A stretch of DNA of 64,000 nt. It comes from Bacillus sp. REN10. GTDB taxonomy: Bacteria > Bacillota > Bacilli > Bacillales > Domibacillaceae. A program made the translations under genes and the position numbers. The stretch lies in assembly GCF_016820555.1 (NCBI RefSeq), contig NZ_JADHDW010000007.1, forward strand, positions 62,001 to 126,000, written 5' to 3'. Positions 1-9,662 of the stretch are shown here, one piece after another (the stretch's first letter is position 1; every line of letters begins with the position of its first letter). A model generated the notes under the pieces. The model searched no databases, was not told the DNA's origin, and worked only from the letters and a program-made list of their open reading frames with translations.

Positions 1-312
1 AGCGATATCCGTTTGCGTAAATGCGATATCGACATCTCCATTTTTAATCGCTGTTAAGTTCTCTGCAGACGCACCTGATGATTGGGCATTTGCTTCAATC
101 CCAGTATGATCAGTAATAATATTGGCCATCGAGCCGCCAAGTGGGTAATAAGTGCCTCCTGTGCCACCCGTTGCAATACTAATGTTCTTGTTGTTCCCAG
201 CTTTCTTTGCTTCTCTACCTGTTTCTTGTTCTCCATTGCTACACGCAGACACAATGAGCATAAAGGCAAAGACCATCACCAAAAACAAACGGCTACTCCA
301 TTTTCGCAACAC
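1..312 (-). CDS. TRAP transporter solute receptor, TAXI family (5' part only)
   Basis: Only the first ~104 codons lie in the window; the gene runs off the left edge. The translation has a short basic N-terminus, a hydrophobic stretch and a lipobox-like LIVSAC near residue 24, so it should be an exported lipoprotein. After the Cys comes ISIATGGTGGTYYPLG, the N-terminal signature of TAXI-family TRAP receptors, and later TAIKNGDVDIAFTQTDIA, also typical. Such proteins capture organic acids or amino acids for a fused TRAP permease, which should lie further left. The start is GTG at 312 or TTG at 309, both just downstream of GAGGGGG. The substrate cannot be told. The short reading frame in another frame here is only a shadow. 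Confidence 0.85.
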   Translation of the reverse strand, partial: MLRKWSSRLFLVMVFAFMLIVSACSNGEQETGREAKKAGNNKNISIATGGTGGTYYPLGGSMANIITDHTGIEANAQSSGASAENLTAIKNGDVDIAFTQTDIA

Positions 313-432
313 CAATTCCCCCTCTTCTCCAAATTTGTACATAAATTACAAATTAATCATAACATAGACGTTTAGTTATTTGTCAAATTATTCTCAATAT
401 TTTAACATTAAAACCTTTTACTACATAAAACG

Positions 433-458
433 AAAACCGCCTACTACCTAGGCGGCTT
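433..458 (-). terminator. Intrinsic terminator of the mtn operon
   Basis: Read on the minus strand, the stem TAGGCGG pairs with CCGCCTA around a short loop and is followed by TTTTCGTTTT. It lies just after the mtnA stop codon and closes the methionine-salvage operon. Confidence 0.8.
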
Positions 459-470
459 TCACAATACATA

Positions 471-1520
471 TCAATCATTCGACAAAATCCGGGCGGTGAC
501 AGGCACCTCCCGAATGATTCCTTTCTCGGTAATAATAGCGGTGATTAAGCTGTGATGTGTAATGTCAAAGGCGGGGTTATAGGTTTTGATGTTTGGGGGT
601 GCCATTGGTTGTTCATACCATTGGTTCGTGATTTCTTCTGATTTTCTTACTTCAATCGGGATATCGGCGCCGGTTGCACAATTGAGATCTATGGTTGAAG
701 TCGGCGCGCATACATAAAAGGGAATGCCGTAATGCTTCGCTAAAATGGCTAAACCAGATGTGCCAATTTTATTGGCGACATCTCCATTGGCTGCCACTCG
801 ATCACAGCCAACGAGCACCGCCTGAACTTTTCCCTCTTGCATCACAATCGATGCCATGTTATCACAAATTAACGTGACATCAACACCTGCCTCTTGCAAC
901 TCCCATGCTGTCAAACGGGCTCCTTGTAAAAGCGGTCTCGTTTCATCCGCATATACATGAAAATCATATCCGCGCTCCTTCCCTAAATACATTGGAGCGA
1001 GCGCAGTTCCGTATTTAGCAGTCGCAATCGTGCCGGCATTGCAATGAGTGAGTAACCCCCAACCAGGTTCCAGCAAGGATAAAGCATGTTCCCCAATAGC
1101 CAAACATACTTGCTCATCTTCTACGCGAATCATTTCGGCCTCTTCTTTTAGCGCTCGTTTAATATTCGCAACTGATTCATTTGCTTCTGCCTTTAACCGG
1201 TCTTCCATTCGCTGAAGAGCCCAAAATAAATTAACTGCAGTCGGCCGAGAAGAAGCTAAATATTGCTTCACTTTAGCAAACTCTTTCGCGAACTCCACAA
1301 AAGACGTGGCCTCTGATTTCTTCACACCTAAATATGCCCCATACGCAGCCGCAATCCCAATGGCTGGCGCTCCTCGTACCTTTAAATGATAAATAGCTTC
1401 CCAAATTTCTTCTGCCGTAAACAATTGCAAAAATACCTTTTCATTCGGCAAAAGTGTCTGATCCAGCAAAACTAAACAGCTGTTTTCATCATCGAGCCGC
1501 ACGGATTGAATTGCTTCCAT
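471..1520 (-). CDS. mtnA: Methylthioribose-1-phosphate isomerase
   Basis: 349 aa, the usual length for MtnA. It isomerises 5-methylthioribose-1-phosphate to methylthioribulose-1-phosphate in methionine salvage, in the cytosol. Family landmarks are visible: [14 protein letters not shown] near residue 48, [17 protein letters not shown] with Cys160, and [17 protein letters not shown] with Asp240. Cys160 and Asp240 match the catalytic pair known in the Bacillus enzyme. The gene overlaps the end of mtnK by 32 bp, so the two are probably translationally coupled. It is the last gene of the operon. Odd point: the C-terminal residues [12 protein letters not shown] are encoded by a dispersed repeat that has replaced the normal end of the gene; the catalytic core is untouched. 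Confidence 0.97.
   Translation of the reverse strand: MEAIQSVRLDDENSCLVLLDQTLLPNEKVFLQLFTAEEIWEAIYHLKVRGAPAIGIAAAYGAYLGVKKSEATSFVEFAKEFAKVKQYLASSRPTAVNLFWALQRMEDRLKAEANESVANIKRALKEEAEMIRVEDEQVCLAIGEHALSLLEPGWGLLTHCNAGTIATAKYGTALAPMYLGKERGYDFHVYADETRPLLQGARLTAWELQEAGVDVTLICDNMASIVMQEGKVQAVLVGCDRVAANGDVANKIGTSGLAILAKHYGIPFYVCAPTSTIDLNCATGADIPIEVRKSEEITNQWYEQPMAPPNIKTYNPAFDITHHSLITAIITEKGIIREVPVTARILSND
480..508 (+). repeat. Short dispersed repeat, copy 1 (inside mtnA 3' end)
   Basis: A ~29-bp sequence starting CGACAAAATCC and ending GGTGACAGGCACCT. Related copies occur at 6388, 9766, 9890, 19381, 20010 and 21799, all in the same orientation. Here it overlaps the last ~10 codons of mtnA, so the protein ends [12 protein letters not shown] instead of a family-like tail. 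Confidence 0.85.
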
Positions 1521-2748
1521 GACTCTCTACCCCTTTCACACTATGTCGTAATACTTGGACAAAATCTTCTCCTGTTCGAATCGTTGAACGTTCTAAAATA
1601 AACGTTTTCCCTGCTGTTAAACAAATGATTTCTGCAGCTGTGCGGTGCTCAGCATTCGTAATCGAAGTCAAATCCTTCACATGAGCAATACCAATCACCC
1701 GACGGCAAAGTTCAAGCCCGACTACAGCTGCGGTATCTTCAAGAATGGAATCAAGATACGATTCTTTAAACCCAGGGAAAGTGGCTGTTTGTTCGGTTGC
1801 TTTTTCGCCCCAAAGATGAAGAAATTTCACTGAAAAAAGCTGAATGACTTGGCTGATTGTCTCTTCTACATATCGTAAATAATCTGCTCTCTCTTCAGTT
1901 TCTTCTATTATATAGTTCCCATGGACATAAGCAAAAATCAGATTCGCCACGATGTTGCCAATATCATAGCCAGCCGGTCCATAAAAAGCAAACTCCGGAT
2001 CGATGATTTTCGTCGAATCCTCCTTCACAAAGATGGAGCCTGTATGCAAGTCCCCATGAAGCAACGCCTGGGATTTTGTCATAAAATCAAATTTTAACTT
2101 CGCTGTTTCTAGTCTTAATCGTTTATCGCTCCAAATCTCTTCCCGAACGAATTCCTTTGTTCCTTCAAACACGTCATTTTGCTCACAATCATAAAACGGC
2201 TCAGTATAGACTAAATTTTCTGTTATCTCACATAGTTCAGGGTTCGTAAATTGCTGAACAAGTGCCTTTTTCTCCTTATGCTCCATCACGACATCCGAAG
2301 TTAACAGCAACGTTCGCGCTAAAAAAGTGGTAATATGATCCGCAAATAAAGGAAACTTCTTTCCTTTTAACAAAGCTGAACGCAAAATGTGATGATCAGA
2401 TAAATCATCCATCACACAACAATTCATCACCGGATCATACGAGTACACTTTTGGCACAAAACCTGGTGCTAAATTTCCTTGTAACGTCAAGATCTCACTT
2501 TCAATGCGATTGCGGTCGGGGGAAAGCTTAAAAACATCGGAAATCCGCGCTACTGGTCCCGCTTGCTTAATAATGATCGATTGGCCGCTCTTTTGATCAA
2601 CGACTCGAAACACATAATTCAAATTGCCATCCCCAATTTCATGACAAGCTAACTCTGCCTCCCTAGGAAATATGTTCAGCTGACTTTTCGCATACTCTAC
2701 AGCCTCTTCTTCATTCATCGTAAAATAAGCAGATGTGAAATCTCTCAA
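1489..2748 (-). CDS. mtnK: Methylthioribose kinase
   Basis: 419 aa. Phosphorylates 5-methylthioribose at C1 with ATP, the entry step for salvaged or imported methylthioribose. Visible motifs of this aminoglycoside-phosphotransferase-like kinase are [11 protein letters not shown] (nucleotide loop), [13 protein letters not shown] (catalytic Asp) and [11 protein letters not shown] (metal-binding DPE). The start is TTG at 2748, six bases after GGAGGGG; the next in-frame ATG ten codons later has no good site, and the full N-terminus aligns in length with known MtnK. It follows the permease gene by 15 bp and overlaps mtnA. Confidence 0.96.
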   Translation of the reverse strand: MRDFTSAYFTMNEEEAVEYAKSQLNIFPREAELACHEIGDGNLNYVFRVVDQKSGQSIIIKQAGPVARISDVFKLSPDRNRIESEILTLQGNLAPGFVPKVYSYDPVMNCCVMDDLSDHHILRSALLKGKKFPLFADHITTFLARTLLLTSDVVMEHKEKKALVQQFTNPELCEITENLVYTEPFYDCEQNDVFEGTKEFVREEIWSDKRLRLETAKLKFDFMTKSQALLHGDLHTGSIFVKEDSTKIIDPEFAFYGPAGYDIGNIVANLIFAYVHGNYIIEETEERADYLRYVEETISQVIQLFSVKFLHLWGEKATEQTATFPGFKESYLDSILEDTAAVVGLELCRRVIGIAHVKDLTSITNAEHRTAAEIICLTAGKTFILERSTIRTGEDFVQVLRHSVKGVESHGSNSIRAAR

Positions 2749-2763
2749 CTGGATCCCCTCCCA

Positions 2764-3768
2764 TTATCGTTTTTTATAATAAGTAAGCCCTAAAGCAAAC
2801 GCTAATACCGCTCCCTTGACAATATCCATCGCATAATATGGAACTGAAACCATCACTAAGCCGTTTTGCAAAATCCCAATGAGCACAGCACCAATAAAAG
2901 TGCCAATCGCATTTGGTTTCCCTGCACCAAAGACCGCAAACCCGATAAATGTAGCAGCCACCGCATCCATTAAATACGGAGCTCCCGCATTAATTTCTGC
3001 CGTCATGACCCGAGCAGATAACACCATTCCGCCGACTGCTGCACATACCGCCGACAATAAATAAGCCAGCATTTTATATTTATTCACGGCGATCCCAGAC
3101 AGTCGAGCGGCTTCCTGATTGCCGCCGATCATATACATAAAGCGGCCATGCTTGGTATACGTTAAGAACAGATGAACAAGGAAAACGACCACAAACATTA
3201 CAACAATGACCCAAGGAACTTGCCCTATTTTTTCAAAAGTCGGACTGATCGTTCCAGTCGCAAACGTTCCATCTGGCATGACCATATTTTGTGTCAAAGT
3301 GGCTCCTTTCGTATAGGTCAAAGCCACTCCTTGAATAACGAACATCATCGCTAACGTTGCCAGCATATCTGGAATTTTAAATTTAATAATGAATAAAGAG
3401 TTCAATGCGCCAATCACGAATGCCACCGCAAGGACAGCGATGATCGCCACCGCTAAATTTTGCGAGTACCAAACAAACATGGAAATGGCAACTGCATTGG
3501 CTAAGGATGCGGTGGAGCCAACAGATAAATCAAAGCCATTAATCGTTAAAGAAATCGTCACCCCGATCGCAATGATTGTCACAATCGAAATCGAACGCAA
3601 AATGTTGATCAAATTATCTCCTTCAATAAATGCGGGATTTGCCCATGTAAAAAACGTGATCAGAAGTCCAATGGTCACAATCGTTCCGTATTTATATAAC
3701 CAGTCAAACAGCTGAAATAATGGTTTAACCGCCTGATTTTTCACTAAGATGGGTTGTTCTGTCTCCAT
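2764..3768 (-). CDS. ABC transporter permease, RbsC-like (candidate methylthioribose importer)
   Basis: 334 aa with about 8-10 hydrophobic segments, of the branched-chain/sugar permease family (BPD_transp_2) that includes RbsC. The stretch ITIGVTISLTINGFDLSVGS-like near residue 70 (IAIGVTISLTINGFDLSVGS in the sequence) and a Gly/Ala-rich C-terminal half with AVAATFIGFAVFGAGKP are typical. Its ribosome site lies inside the end of the ATPase gene and its ATG directly follows the ATPase stop (TAGATG), so the two are co-translated. Family membership is firm. The substrate is inferred from the flanking mtnD and mtnK, which point to methylthioribose or a related 5-modified ribose. Confidence 0.9.
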   Translation of the reverse strand: METEQPILVKNQAVKPLFQLFDWLYKYGTIVTIGLLITFFTWANPAFIEGDNLINILRSISIVTIIAIGVTISLTINGFDLSVGSTASLANAVAISMFVWYSQNLAVAIIAVLAVAFVIGALNSLFIIKFKIPDMLATLAMMFVIQGVALTYTKGATLTQNMVMPDGTFATGTISPTFEKIGQVPWVIVVMFVVVFLVHLFLTYTKHGRFMYMIGGNQEAARLSGIAVNKYKMLAYLLSAVCAAVGGMVLSARVMTAEINAGAPYLMDAVAATFIGFAVFGAGKPNAIGTFIGAVLIGILQNGLVMVSVPYYAMDIVKGAVLAFALGLTYYKKR

Positions 3769-5250
3769 CTATTTTCCTCCTGTTGAATAAAATAAAATTT
3801 CTGCTTCGTCCGTCGCAGCTGTCTTTAACTCTTTCACTACTTCTCCGTCGTAAACGACATACACCCGATCTGTCATCCCGAGAATATCGTCTAACTCACT
3901 AGAAGCGTAAATAATCCCTTTGCCTTGTTCAGCAAGTCGAGCGATTAAATCAAAAATTTCCCTTTTTGCTCCTACGTCGACTCCCTTTGTCGGCTCATCA
4001 AATATATACACTTCTGCCTCTCCCATGAGCCACTTGCCAATCACGACTTTTTGCTGATTGCCGCCTGATAAATACTCCACTTTCGTTTCAGCAGACGGTG
4101 TCACAATATTTAACTGTTGGATCATGCTTTCAGCCGCTTGTCTTTCCACTTGACGATCGATCCAGCCAAACAAACGAGAAAAGCGACGAATATTCGCCAC
4201 ACTAAGATTGGTTGTCACGGATTCCCCCGTGACGATTCCCTCTTTTCTTCGTTCTTCTGGTACAAGTACGAGCCCATGACGAACTGCTTTTGTCGGTGAA
4301 GAGATGTCGACTTTTTTTCCATTCAGTTTCATATCACCGTTTATCTCCGGAGATGTCCCAAACAATGCCTGACAAATTTCTGTTTTTCCTGCACCGACTA
4401 AACCTGAAATCCCTACAATTTCGCCTTTATTTACTTGTATACTCAGATTTTTAACGACACGTCTATCCGATAATCCATTAACTTCTAGAATTGGTGCACC
4501 AATGTGTCTATGCGACTTCGGGTATTGTTGAGCAAGTTGCCTTCCAAGCATCTGTTCAATTACTTCATTTGCCGATGTGTCTTCCATACGCTTTGTCATC
4601 ACCCATGAACCATTTCTCATAACCGTTATTTCTTCACAAATCGTAAATAGCTCCGGCAAGCGATGAGAAATAAAAATAATCGCCACTCCTTGCTGTTTTA
4701 ACAAGCGGACAAGCCGGAACAATTCTTCGGTTTCCGCGTGACTTAAAGGCGCTGTCGGTTCATCTAAAATTAAACAGCGGCAATCATTAGAAATCGCTTT
4801 AGCAATGAGCACCATTTGTTTTTCAGCAAGAGTCAGTTGATCAATGCGTTTATCTGTCGGAATAAAAACTTGCAAGCTCGCTAATAGGTCGGCTGCTTTT
4901 TTATGAATCGCTTTCCAGTTGATCCATAACCTTTGCCCGATGCTCTCCTGCATAATATTTTCAGCAACTGTTAAATAGGGAATCAAGGCGGCATCCACTT
5001 CTTGATAGACCATTTGAATTCCGTGTTGCTTCGCCTCTTTCGGCGAGCGAATATGAACCTTTGTTCCATCCATGAAAATCTCGCCGCGATAATGATCATA
5101 AGCGCCCGAGAGCACTTTCATAAGCGTCGATTTCCCCGCCCCATTTGCTCCAATTAGCGCATGAGCTTTCCCTTTTTCTATTGAGACACTCACGTTTTTT
5201 AAGGCAGCCACACCGGGAAAATCAATGGAGATATTTTTTAACTCAATCAT
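3769..5250 (-). CDS. ABC transporter ATPase with two nucleotide-binding domains, RbsA-like
   Basis: 493 aa, two fused ABC ATPase domains as in RbsA/MglA. N-terminal half: Walker A GANGAGKST near residue 35, a degenerate signature LTLAEKQ, Walker B LILDEPTAPL. C-terminal half: degenerate Walker A GLVGAGKTE, signature LSGGNQQKV, Walker B YIFDEPTKGVD. It powers the adjacent permease. The ATG overlaps the stop of the binding-protein gene (ATGA at 5247-5250), so all three subunits are coupled. As in other RbsA proteins the two halves are unequal. Ribose itself remains a possible substrate. Confidence 0.93.
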   Translation of the reverse strand: MIELKNISIDFPGVAALKNVSVSIEKGKAHALIGANGAGKSTLMKVLSGAYDHYRGEIFMDGTKVHIRSPKEAKQHGIQMVYQEVDAALIPYLTVAENIMQESIGQRLWINWKAIHKKAADLLASLQVFIPTDKRIDQLTLAEKQMVLIAKAISNDCRCLILDEPTAPLSHAETEELFRLVRLLKQQGVAIIFISHRLPELFTICEEITVMRNGSWVMTKRMEDTSANEVIEQMLGRQLAQQYPKSHRHIGAPILEVNGLSDRRVVKNLSIQVNKGEIVGISGLVGAGKTEICQALFGTSPEINGDMKLNGKKVDISSPTKAVRHGLVLVPEERRKEGIVTGESVTTNLSVANIRRFSRLFGWIDRQVERQAAESMIQQLNIVTPSAETKVEYLSGGNQQKVVIGKWLMGEAEVYIFDEPTKGVDVGAKREIFDLIARLAEQGKGIIYASSELDDILGMTDRVYVVYDGEVVKELKTAATDEAEILFYSTGGK

Positions 5251-6356
5251 TTTTTATAATGTTCCTTTAATATATTCATCCACTCTTCTTCAAATTCAGC
5301 AGATTGTCCCCAGCCAGAAACGACGGTTGATAAGGTTTCCATGTTGATCGGTGTTTTGGATGATGACAGATCCTTTTGTGAAATTAAATTCGCATTTAAG
5401 GCATATTCTTGCGGTGTTTCTTCTCCAGCTAGCTTCTTCGCTAAAATTCTCATATCGATTTTGCCGATTAACGCTGGATCGACAGCAGCTGTATACGTCC
5501 AAGGGCTTCCTTTTTCCTGCATCACTTGTAAGTCAGCGTTCGATACATCAATTCCGTAAATTTTGACTTCATTGCGTCCGGCTTCTTTTAATGCGCGAGC
5601 AGCTCCAATCGCAAAAGCATCCCATGTGGCATAAATGCCATCAAGCTCCCCCTTTGGATATTTCTTGAGCATCGCTTGTACGGCATTTTGTGTTTGTACC
5701 GATGTATCAGCCGCCGCGACACCGAAGCGTTCGACTTCTTTAATCCCTGGATTTTCTTTTAGCTTTTGTTCATAAACAGCATTGCGGCGCACCATCGGCG
5801 GGAAACCGTCGACCCAAAGGTAAGCAATTTTTGCTTTTCCCTTCGTATCTTTAATTAATTGTTCTAAACTTAACGTGGCTAATGCTTTGTCATCTTGAGA
5901 AGTTAAAGTCACACCTTCTACCTTCTTTAACTCTTCAACCGAATCAAACGTAACGACACTTTTGCCCTTTTCCGTCAGTTTCTTTACGGCATCAACAGTT
6001 GCAGCATCATCTCCATGGGAAAGAATGACTCCATCATAATCTTGATTCGCTGCTTGCGCGATCGCATCATGAAATTTTGCTGTATCTCCATTAGCAGTAA
6101 ATACGTCTACCTTAAACCCAAGCGCTTCTCCTTCTTGTTTCGCGCCAGCTAGAAATTGGGCTGTATGATCATCACCGCCAATTTTGCGAATCACTTTCAC
6201 CTTGACGTCCTCTCCATTCGCAAAACGCTCCGGTACATTTTCAATTTTTTCATTTTTCTTCTCTGATGAAGCACCTTGATCACCCGCTGAACATCCCGTT
6301 AACAACACTGTCAACGCTACGCTCGAAACAGCTAATTTCTTAACCCACTTTTTCAT
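5247..6356 (-). CDS. Sugar-type periplasmic-binding lipoprotein, RbsB-like
   Basis: 369 aa. The start is the ATG at 6356 behind GGAGGA; a longer frame reaching upstream into mtnD and the repeat has no support. N-terminus: MKKWVKKLAVSS, a hydrophobic core and the lipobox LLTGC, so a membrane-anchored lipoprotein. The body fits the type-1 periplasmic-binding/LacI fold: DYDGVILSHGDDAATVDAVK near residue 115, IYATWDAFAIGAARALKEAG, then KIYGIDVSN. It should bring substrate to the downstream ATPase and permease. It begins 58 bp after mtnD, with a dispersed repeat in the gap. Placed between mtnD and mtnK, it is the best candidate for a methylthioribose-binding protein; this is inference. Confidence 0.9.
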   Translation of the reverse strand: MKKWVKKLAVSSVALTVLLTGCSAGDQGASSEKKNEKIENVPERFANGEDVKVKVIRKIGGDDHTAQFLAGAKQEGEALGFKVDVFTANGDTAKFHDAIAQAANQDYDGVILSHGDDAATVDAVKKLTEKGKSVVTFDSVEELKKVEGVTLTSQDDKALATLSLEQLIKDTKGKAKIAYLWVDGFPPMVRRNAVYEQKLKENPGIKEVERFGVAAADTSVQTQNAVQAMLKKYPKGELDGIYATWDAFAIGAARALKEAGRNEVKIYGIDVSNADLQVMQEKGSPWTYTAAVDPALIGKIDMRILAKKLAGEETPQEYALNANLISQKDLSSSKTPINMETLSTVVSGWGQSAEFEEEWMNILKEHYKK

Positions 6357-6387
6357 AAAATATCCTCCAATTCCAACAAAAATTATT

Positions 6388-6416
6388 CGACAAATTCCGG
6401 GGAGTGACAGGCACCT
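6388..6416 (+). repeat. Short dispersed repeat, copy 2 (at the mtnD stop codon)
   Basis: Sequence from CGACAAATTCCGGGG to GTGACAGGCACCT. Its end coincides with the TAG stop of mtnD on the minus strand, so the repeat supplies the end of the gene. It fills most of the 58-bp gap to the binding-protein gene. Confidence 0.85.
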
Positions 6417-6927
6417 AGTAGACCGGGACCCAGCCTTCTTCTGTGACGAAGATGCGAACGGCAACGACTTGGCGGTCTTCAGCGAGTGTGAAGTAGTGAC
6501 GAACTCCTTCTGGCACGGAGATGAGGTCCCCCGGGTTTAGATGAACTTCAAAAAATTGTCCGTTTTTCGCTTGAATGACAAACACACCATGGCCGCTCGC
6601 AATAAAGCGCACTTCGTCATCTGTATGATGATGTTCACGCTGAAAGTTTTTCAATAATTCTTCTAGGTTAGGGGTATGTTCAGCAAGCGAAATCACATCC
6701 CATGCTTGATAGCCTCGTCTAGCTGAAATATCTTGAATCTCTGTTTCAAATGCTTGTAAAATCACTTGCTTTTCTTCTTCAGTCAGTACAAATTCCCCTT
6801 GCAATTCAGCGGGTAATTTCGCAATATCCCATTGTTCATAAATCACATCTTGCTGCTGTAAAAAGGCAACGACTTCCTCTTGATTATCGATTACTTCATT
6901 TGTTCCTTGAATTTTAATGACAGTCAT
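6415..6927 (-). CDS. mtnD: Acireductone dioxygenase
   Basis: 170 aa. This cupin metalloenzyme oxidises the acireductone of the salvage pathway to the 2-oxo acid precursor of methionine plus formate (Fe form). The metal ligands appear as EHHHTDDEVRFI, where H-x-H...E of the first cupin motif are present, followed by GVRHYF with the last His. Two in-frame ATGs lie two codons apart: the upstream one is only a base from AGGAGG, the one at 6927 has a 7-base spacer and was chosen. The protein stops at GWVPVY, directly at a dispersed repeat, a few residues shorter than I would expect for the family. Confidence 0.95.
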   Translation of the reverse strand: MTVIKIQGTNEVIDNQEEVVAFLQQQDVIYEQWDIAKLPAELQGEFVLTEEEKQVILQAFETEIQDISARRGYQAWDVISLAEHTPNLEELLKNFQREHHHTDDEVRFIASGHGVFVIQAKNGQFFEVHLNPGDLISVPEGVRHYFTLAEDRQVVAVRIFVTEEGWVPVY

Positions 6928-6969
6928 TTTCATTCCTCCTACTTTTAAAATATTGGCAATTTTTAAAAT

Positions 6970-7593
6970 TCAATAAAGACTCGCTTTCGCTTGAATAAGC
7001 GCCAATTGGTACTGAAATAAAAATTCACACGCTTCAAGCACTTTTTTTGCTTCAAAGCTATCTCTGCCCCAGATAGTAATTCCATGGTTTCGAATTAACA
7101 CCGCCCCTTTTTCTTCATTCACAAAGGGGACCATCGCAGCGGCTAAAGTAGGGATATCGGCATGATTGGGGATGATCGGAATCAGCCATTTCGCATCCTC
7201 TTCCCAGCGGCCAAATGCCTTGATCAGTTCTTGACCTTGAAACACCACTTGCCCCTGATCCCCATATAGCTCAGAAATGACATTATTCGCTACTGTATGC
7301 ACATGTAAGCTGCATCCGGCACTCGTTCGCCGATAAATTTCACAATGTAAAAGTGTTTCTGCTGATGGCTTCAAATTCGTCTCTCCGACTGGATTCCCTT
7401 TCCCGTCGACAAGCAAAAAATCTTCCCTCGTTTTTTTCCGCTTATCTTTGCCGCTAGCAGTGACGAGAAATTGGATGGGATCGTCTTGAACCTTAATCGC
7501 TAAGTTCCCGCTCGTTCCCATAAACCAGTCCCGAGCGGCCAGTTCCTCTTTAATCTCGCTTAACTCGTAAACACGAGTAACAAATACACTCAT
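6970..7593 (-). CDS. mtnB: Methylthioribulose-1-phosphate dehydratase
   Basis: 207 aa, class II aldolase/adducin fold. Dehydrates methylthioribulose-1-phosphate to 2,3-diketo-5-methylthiopentyl-1-phosphate. Zinc ligands are visible as [10 protein letters not shown] (His-x-His) and [10 protein letters not shown] (His). N-terminal [12 protein letters not shown] is the family phosphate-binding loop. The start codon overlaps the mtnX stop (ATGA, 7590-7593), so translation is coupled. It is followed by mtnD after 42 bp. Confidence 0.96.
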   Translation of the reverse strand: MSVFVTRVYELSEIKEELAARDWFMGTSGNLAIKVQDDPIQFLVTASGKDKRKKTREDFLLVDGKGNPVGETNLKPSAETLLHCEIYRRTSAGCSLHVHTVANNVISELYGDQGQVVFQGQELIKAFGRWEEDAKWLIPIIPNHADIPTLAAAMVPFVNEEKGAVLIRNHGITIWGRDSFEAKKVLEACEFLFQYQLALIQAKASLY

Positions 7594-8258
7594 TTTTCCC
7601 CCACTCCTTGCAGATTTTCTAATACGTCAATACAGTCATAGAACGTTTCAAACGGTTGAAACGGAATCAAAAGTTCCGCACATTTTTTCGATAAATAATC
7701 CCTGGCAATCACCGTATCGGCAATTTTAGCGGCCTGTAAATCAGTGACTGAATCGCCGATTACAATCGCATGGGTGTCCGCATTGCTCAATTGGCGGATA
7801 ATCGTCGGCTTACAGCAGCCGCAATGTTGATTCGAACATTGTTCATCACACAGATGAGGCCATTGAATCTGAATCGTATCTCCGCTAAAATCCGCTTCAT
7901 TGCAGTATACGCCAGCAATCGAATTGAAAGACTCAAGTAATGGTTTGACGAAAAAATTAATGCCCCCGCTGACAATATAAAGAGGAATGTCTTGTTGTTT
8001 CGCATACTGAACAAAGTCCGAAAAGCCTTCTCTAAATTCTGCCGTTTCTAATACAAAACTGACGATATCTTGCCGTAAAGAAGGAGATAATAGCGCAAAC
8101 ATTTGTCCGACTCCTTCTTGAATGCTTAACTCTTGAGCAAGAACGGCATCCTTCAATTCTTCCCATTCTGGAGGAGCAAATCGTTCCATAATGCTCGCAA
8201 TATTATCTTTTTTCGTTACCGTTCCATCAAAGTCACAAAAAATAATTGGCTGCTTCAA
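7590..8258 (-). CDS. mtnX: 2-hydroxy-3-keto-5-methylthiopentenyl-1-phosphate phosphatase
   Basis: 222 aa, HAD-superfamily phosphatase that produces the acireductone used by MtnD. Motif I is FCDFDGTVT with the nucleophilic Asp at residue 8; motif IV is [14 protein letters not shown] Cys-rich loop [13 protein letters not shown] is probably a metal site. The start chosen is TTG at 8258, overlapping the mtnW stop codon (TTGA), which gives [13 protein letters not shown], the family N-terminus; a longer frame starting at 8285 would add nine residues encoded inside mtnW and is less likely. Confidence 0.94.
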   Translation of the reverse strand: MKQPIIFCDFDGTVTKKDNIASIMERFAPPEWEELKDAVLAQELSIQEGVGQMFALLSPSLRQDIVSFVLETAEFREGFSDFVQYAKQQDIPLYIVSGGINFFVKPLLESFNSIAGVYCNEADFSGDTIQIQWPHLCDEQCSNQHCGCCKPTIIRQLSNADTHAIVIGDSVTDLQAAKIADTVIARDYLSKKCAELLIPFQPFETFYDCIDVLENLQGVGEK

Positions 8259-9475
8259 GATGTTGCCCCATCCTTCCATCCCCATATTCGTATCGCTTCT
8301 TGCAATTCAGCCCTAGCTGTTGCTTCAGGCAACGGAATACCTTCTTGAACAGTTTCAACCGCTTGGCGAAACGCTCGGCCGCCACCTTTTGCGCCTAATG
8401 GATGTCCATGCACTCCTCCACCAGCATTAATGACGCAGTCTTTGCCAAAATCATTAATCAATAACGGGACAAGCCCTGGATGAATTCCAGCTGACGGAAC
8501 TGGAAAAGCTCGTTTTAAAGAAGATTCTACTGTTAATGCTTCTTTCACTTTCATCACCTTCTCTTTTTCTAAAGCCACACTTCCGTAAGGCGATGGAAAC
8601 AAAGAGAAGTCCGCTCCAGCTAATCTAGTTAATGTGCCTAGCAGTAAGGAGTAAGTGAGGCCGTACCTTTCTGAAGAAGCGATCGCACCACTAAATGCCG
8701 GATGAGCCATAATCGGCAAAGCGATATCTTCATCTTCACGTAAGCCTTGCAGTACATCTAAACCATAAGTGAATACATTGAAAAGTAAAATATCAGCTCC
8801 CAACTCTTTTGCTTTTCTTGCTTTCTCTCTTAATTCAAATGTGCGTCCAGTCAAGTTGACCGCATACAATGTACGATGCCCCGTTTCCTTATACACTTGA
8901 TCAAGAACCTTTTTTCCTTCGGTAATTCTTTTTTCAAAAGGAGTGAGCTCATTTTCAAAAAGAATCTCATCATCTTTCACAAGATCCACACCACCCAATG
9001 CCTGTTCCCGCAACTGCTCAAGTAAGTACTTCATATCGCGGCCGATCACACCTTTAAAGATGCTCATAATCAACGGACGGTCATGAATGTTCAGTTGTTC
9101 GCGGATGCCACTAATACCAAATCGGGGACCTGGAAAACCGGCTAACAGCTCCTTATCGAACTTTAAGTCGATTAATTTCACTTCGCCATCTAATGACAAC
9201 TTGCCGAAGGTGGTCGTTAATATCGCTGGCAAATCCGTTGAAAAATTCGCTCGCGGAAAGCGGATATGAATTTCCGCTATTGTTTTGCCTGAAACATCTT
9301 CTCCCATTTCTTTAATCTCTACGACGTCACCTTTATGTTTTTTCAACTGCTCCTGTTCAAGCAGCGGAAGATCCGTCCAAGAACCGACCGTTAACCCTAA
9401 AGCGATGCCTTCTGCTTTTTTCGGCAAACTTGCTCGATCCGCAATGATTTGATAAACAGCCGTTACTCCACTCAC
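8255..9475 (-). CDS. mtnW: 2,3-diketo-5-methylthiopentyl-1-phosphate enolase (RuBisCO-like protein)
   Basis: 406 aa, a RuBisCO-like protein that enolises diketo-methylthiopentyl-phosphate but does not fix CO2. [11 protein letters not shown] near residue 28 and [10 protein letters not shown] near residue 165, with the Lys that is carbamylated in this family, are clear. The first ATG upstream (9508) is unlikely: GTG at 9475 lies six bases after GAGGTG and gives an N-terminus of the same length as the Bacillus protein. First gene of the operon, 40 bp after the SAM-I terminator, so the whole cluster should be expressed when S-adenosylmethionine is low. Confidence 0.96.
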   Translation of the reverse strand: MSGVTAVYQIIADRASLPKKAEGIALGLTVGSWTDLPLLEQEQLKKHKGDVVEIKEMGEDVSGKTIAEIHIRFPRANFSTDLPAILTTTFGKLSLDGEVKLIDLKFDKELLAGFPGPRFGISGIREQLNIHDRPLIMSIFKGVIGRDMKYLLEQLREQALGGVDLVKDDEILFENELTPFEKRITEGKKVLDQVYKETGHRTLYAVNLTGRTFELREKARKAKELGADILLFNVFTYGLDVLQGLREDEDIALPIMAHPAFSGAIASSERYGLTYSLLLGTLTRLAGADFSLFPSPYGSVALEKEKVMKVKEALTVESSLKRAFPVPSAGIHPGLVPLLINDFGKDCVINAGGGVHGHPLGAKGGGRAFRQAVETVQEGIPLPEATARAELQEAIRIWGWKDGATS

Positions 9476-9514
9476 CTTCTTCACCTCACCATTTTTAATC
9501 ATACACACGCATAC

Positions 9515-9547
9515 AATAAAAAAACCTCTTCAAATAAGAAGAGGTTT
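9515..9547 (-). terminator. Terminator of the SAM-I riboswitch
   Basis: On the minus strand a ten-base-pair stem AAACCTCTTC/GAAGAGGTTT with loop TTATTT is followed by TTTTTTTATTG. It lies between the SAM-I aptamer and mtnW and is the expression platform: formed when SAM is bound. Confidence 0.9.
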
Positions 9548-9562
9548 CCGAAAAAACAACTT

Positions 9563-9662
9563 CTTATCTGTCAACATATCTGTTGTGAGAATTAGCACCG
9601 TGCTCATAACGAGTCGGTTGCCGGGCTTCATTGGGCTCATCCCTCCGCCTGCTCTTGATAAG
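9563..9662 (-). promoter_or_regulatory. SAM-I (S-box) riboswitch
   Basis: Reverse complement shows the S-box core in order: CTTATCAAGAGCAGGCGGAG, GGATGAGCCC, GAAGCCCGGCAACC, GGTGCTAATTC and closing GACAGATAAG, which pairs with the opening CTTATC. S-box RNAs bind S-adenosylmethionine and terminate transcription of methionine-related genes. This one controls the entire nine-gene cluster from mtnW to mtnA. A plausible -10 (TACAAT) lies just upstream on the minus strand; I could not place a convincing -35. Confidence 0.97.

Noticed and set aside
54-375. Short frames on both strands at the left edge
   Set aside because: They are shadows of the TAXI receptor reading frame, which runs off the edge with an alternative start codon.
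2764-6356. Ribose transporter proper (rbsABC)
   Set aside because: Subunit families fit, but rbsK, rbsD and rbsR are absent and the genes lie inside the mtn operon, so the ribose name was not given.
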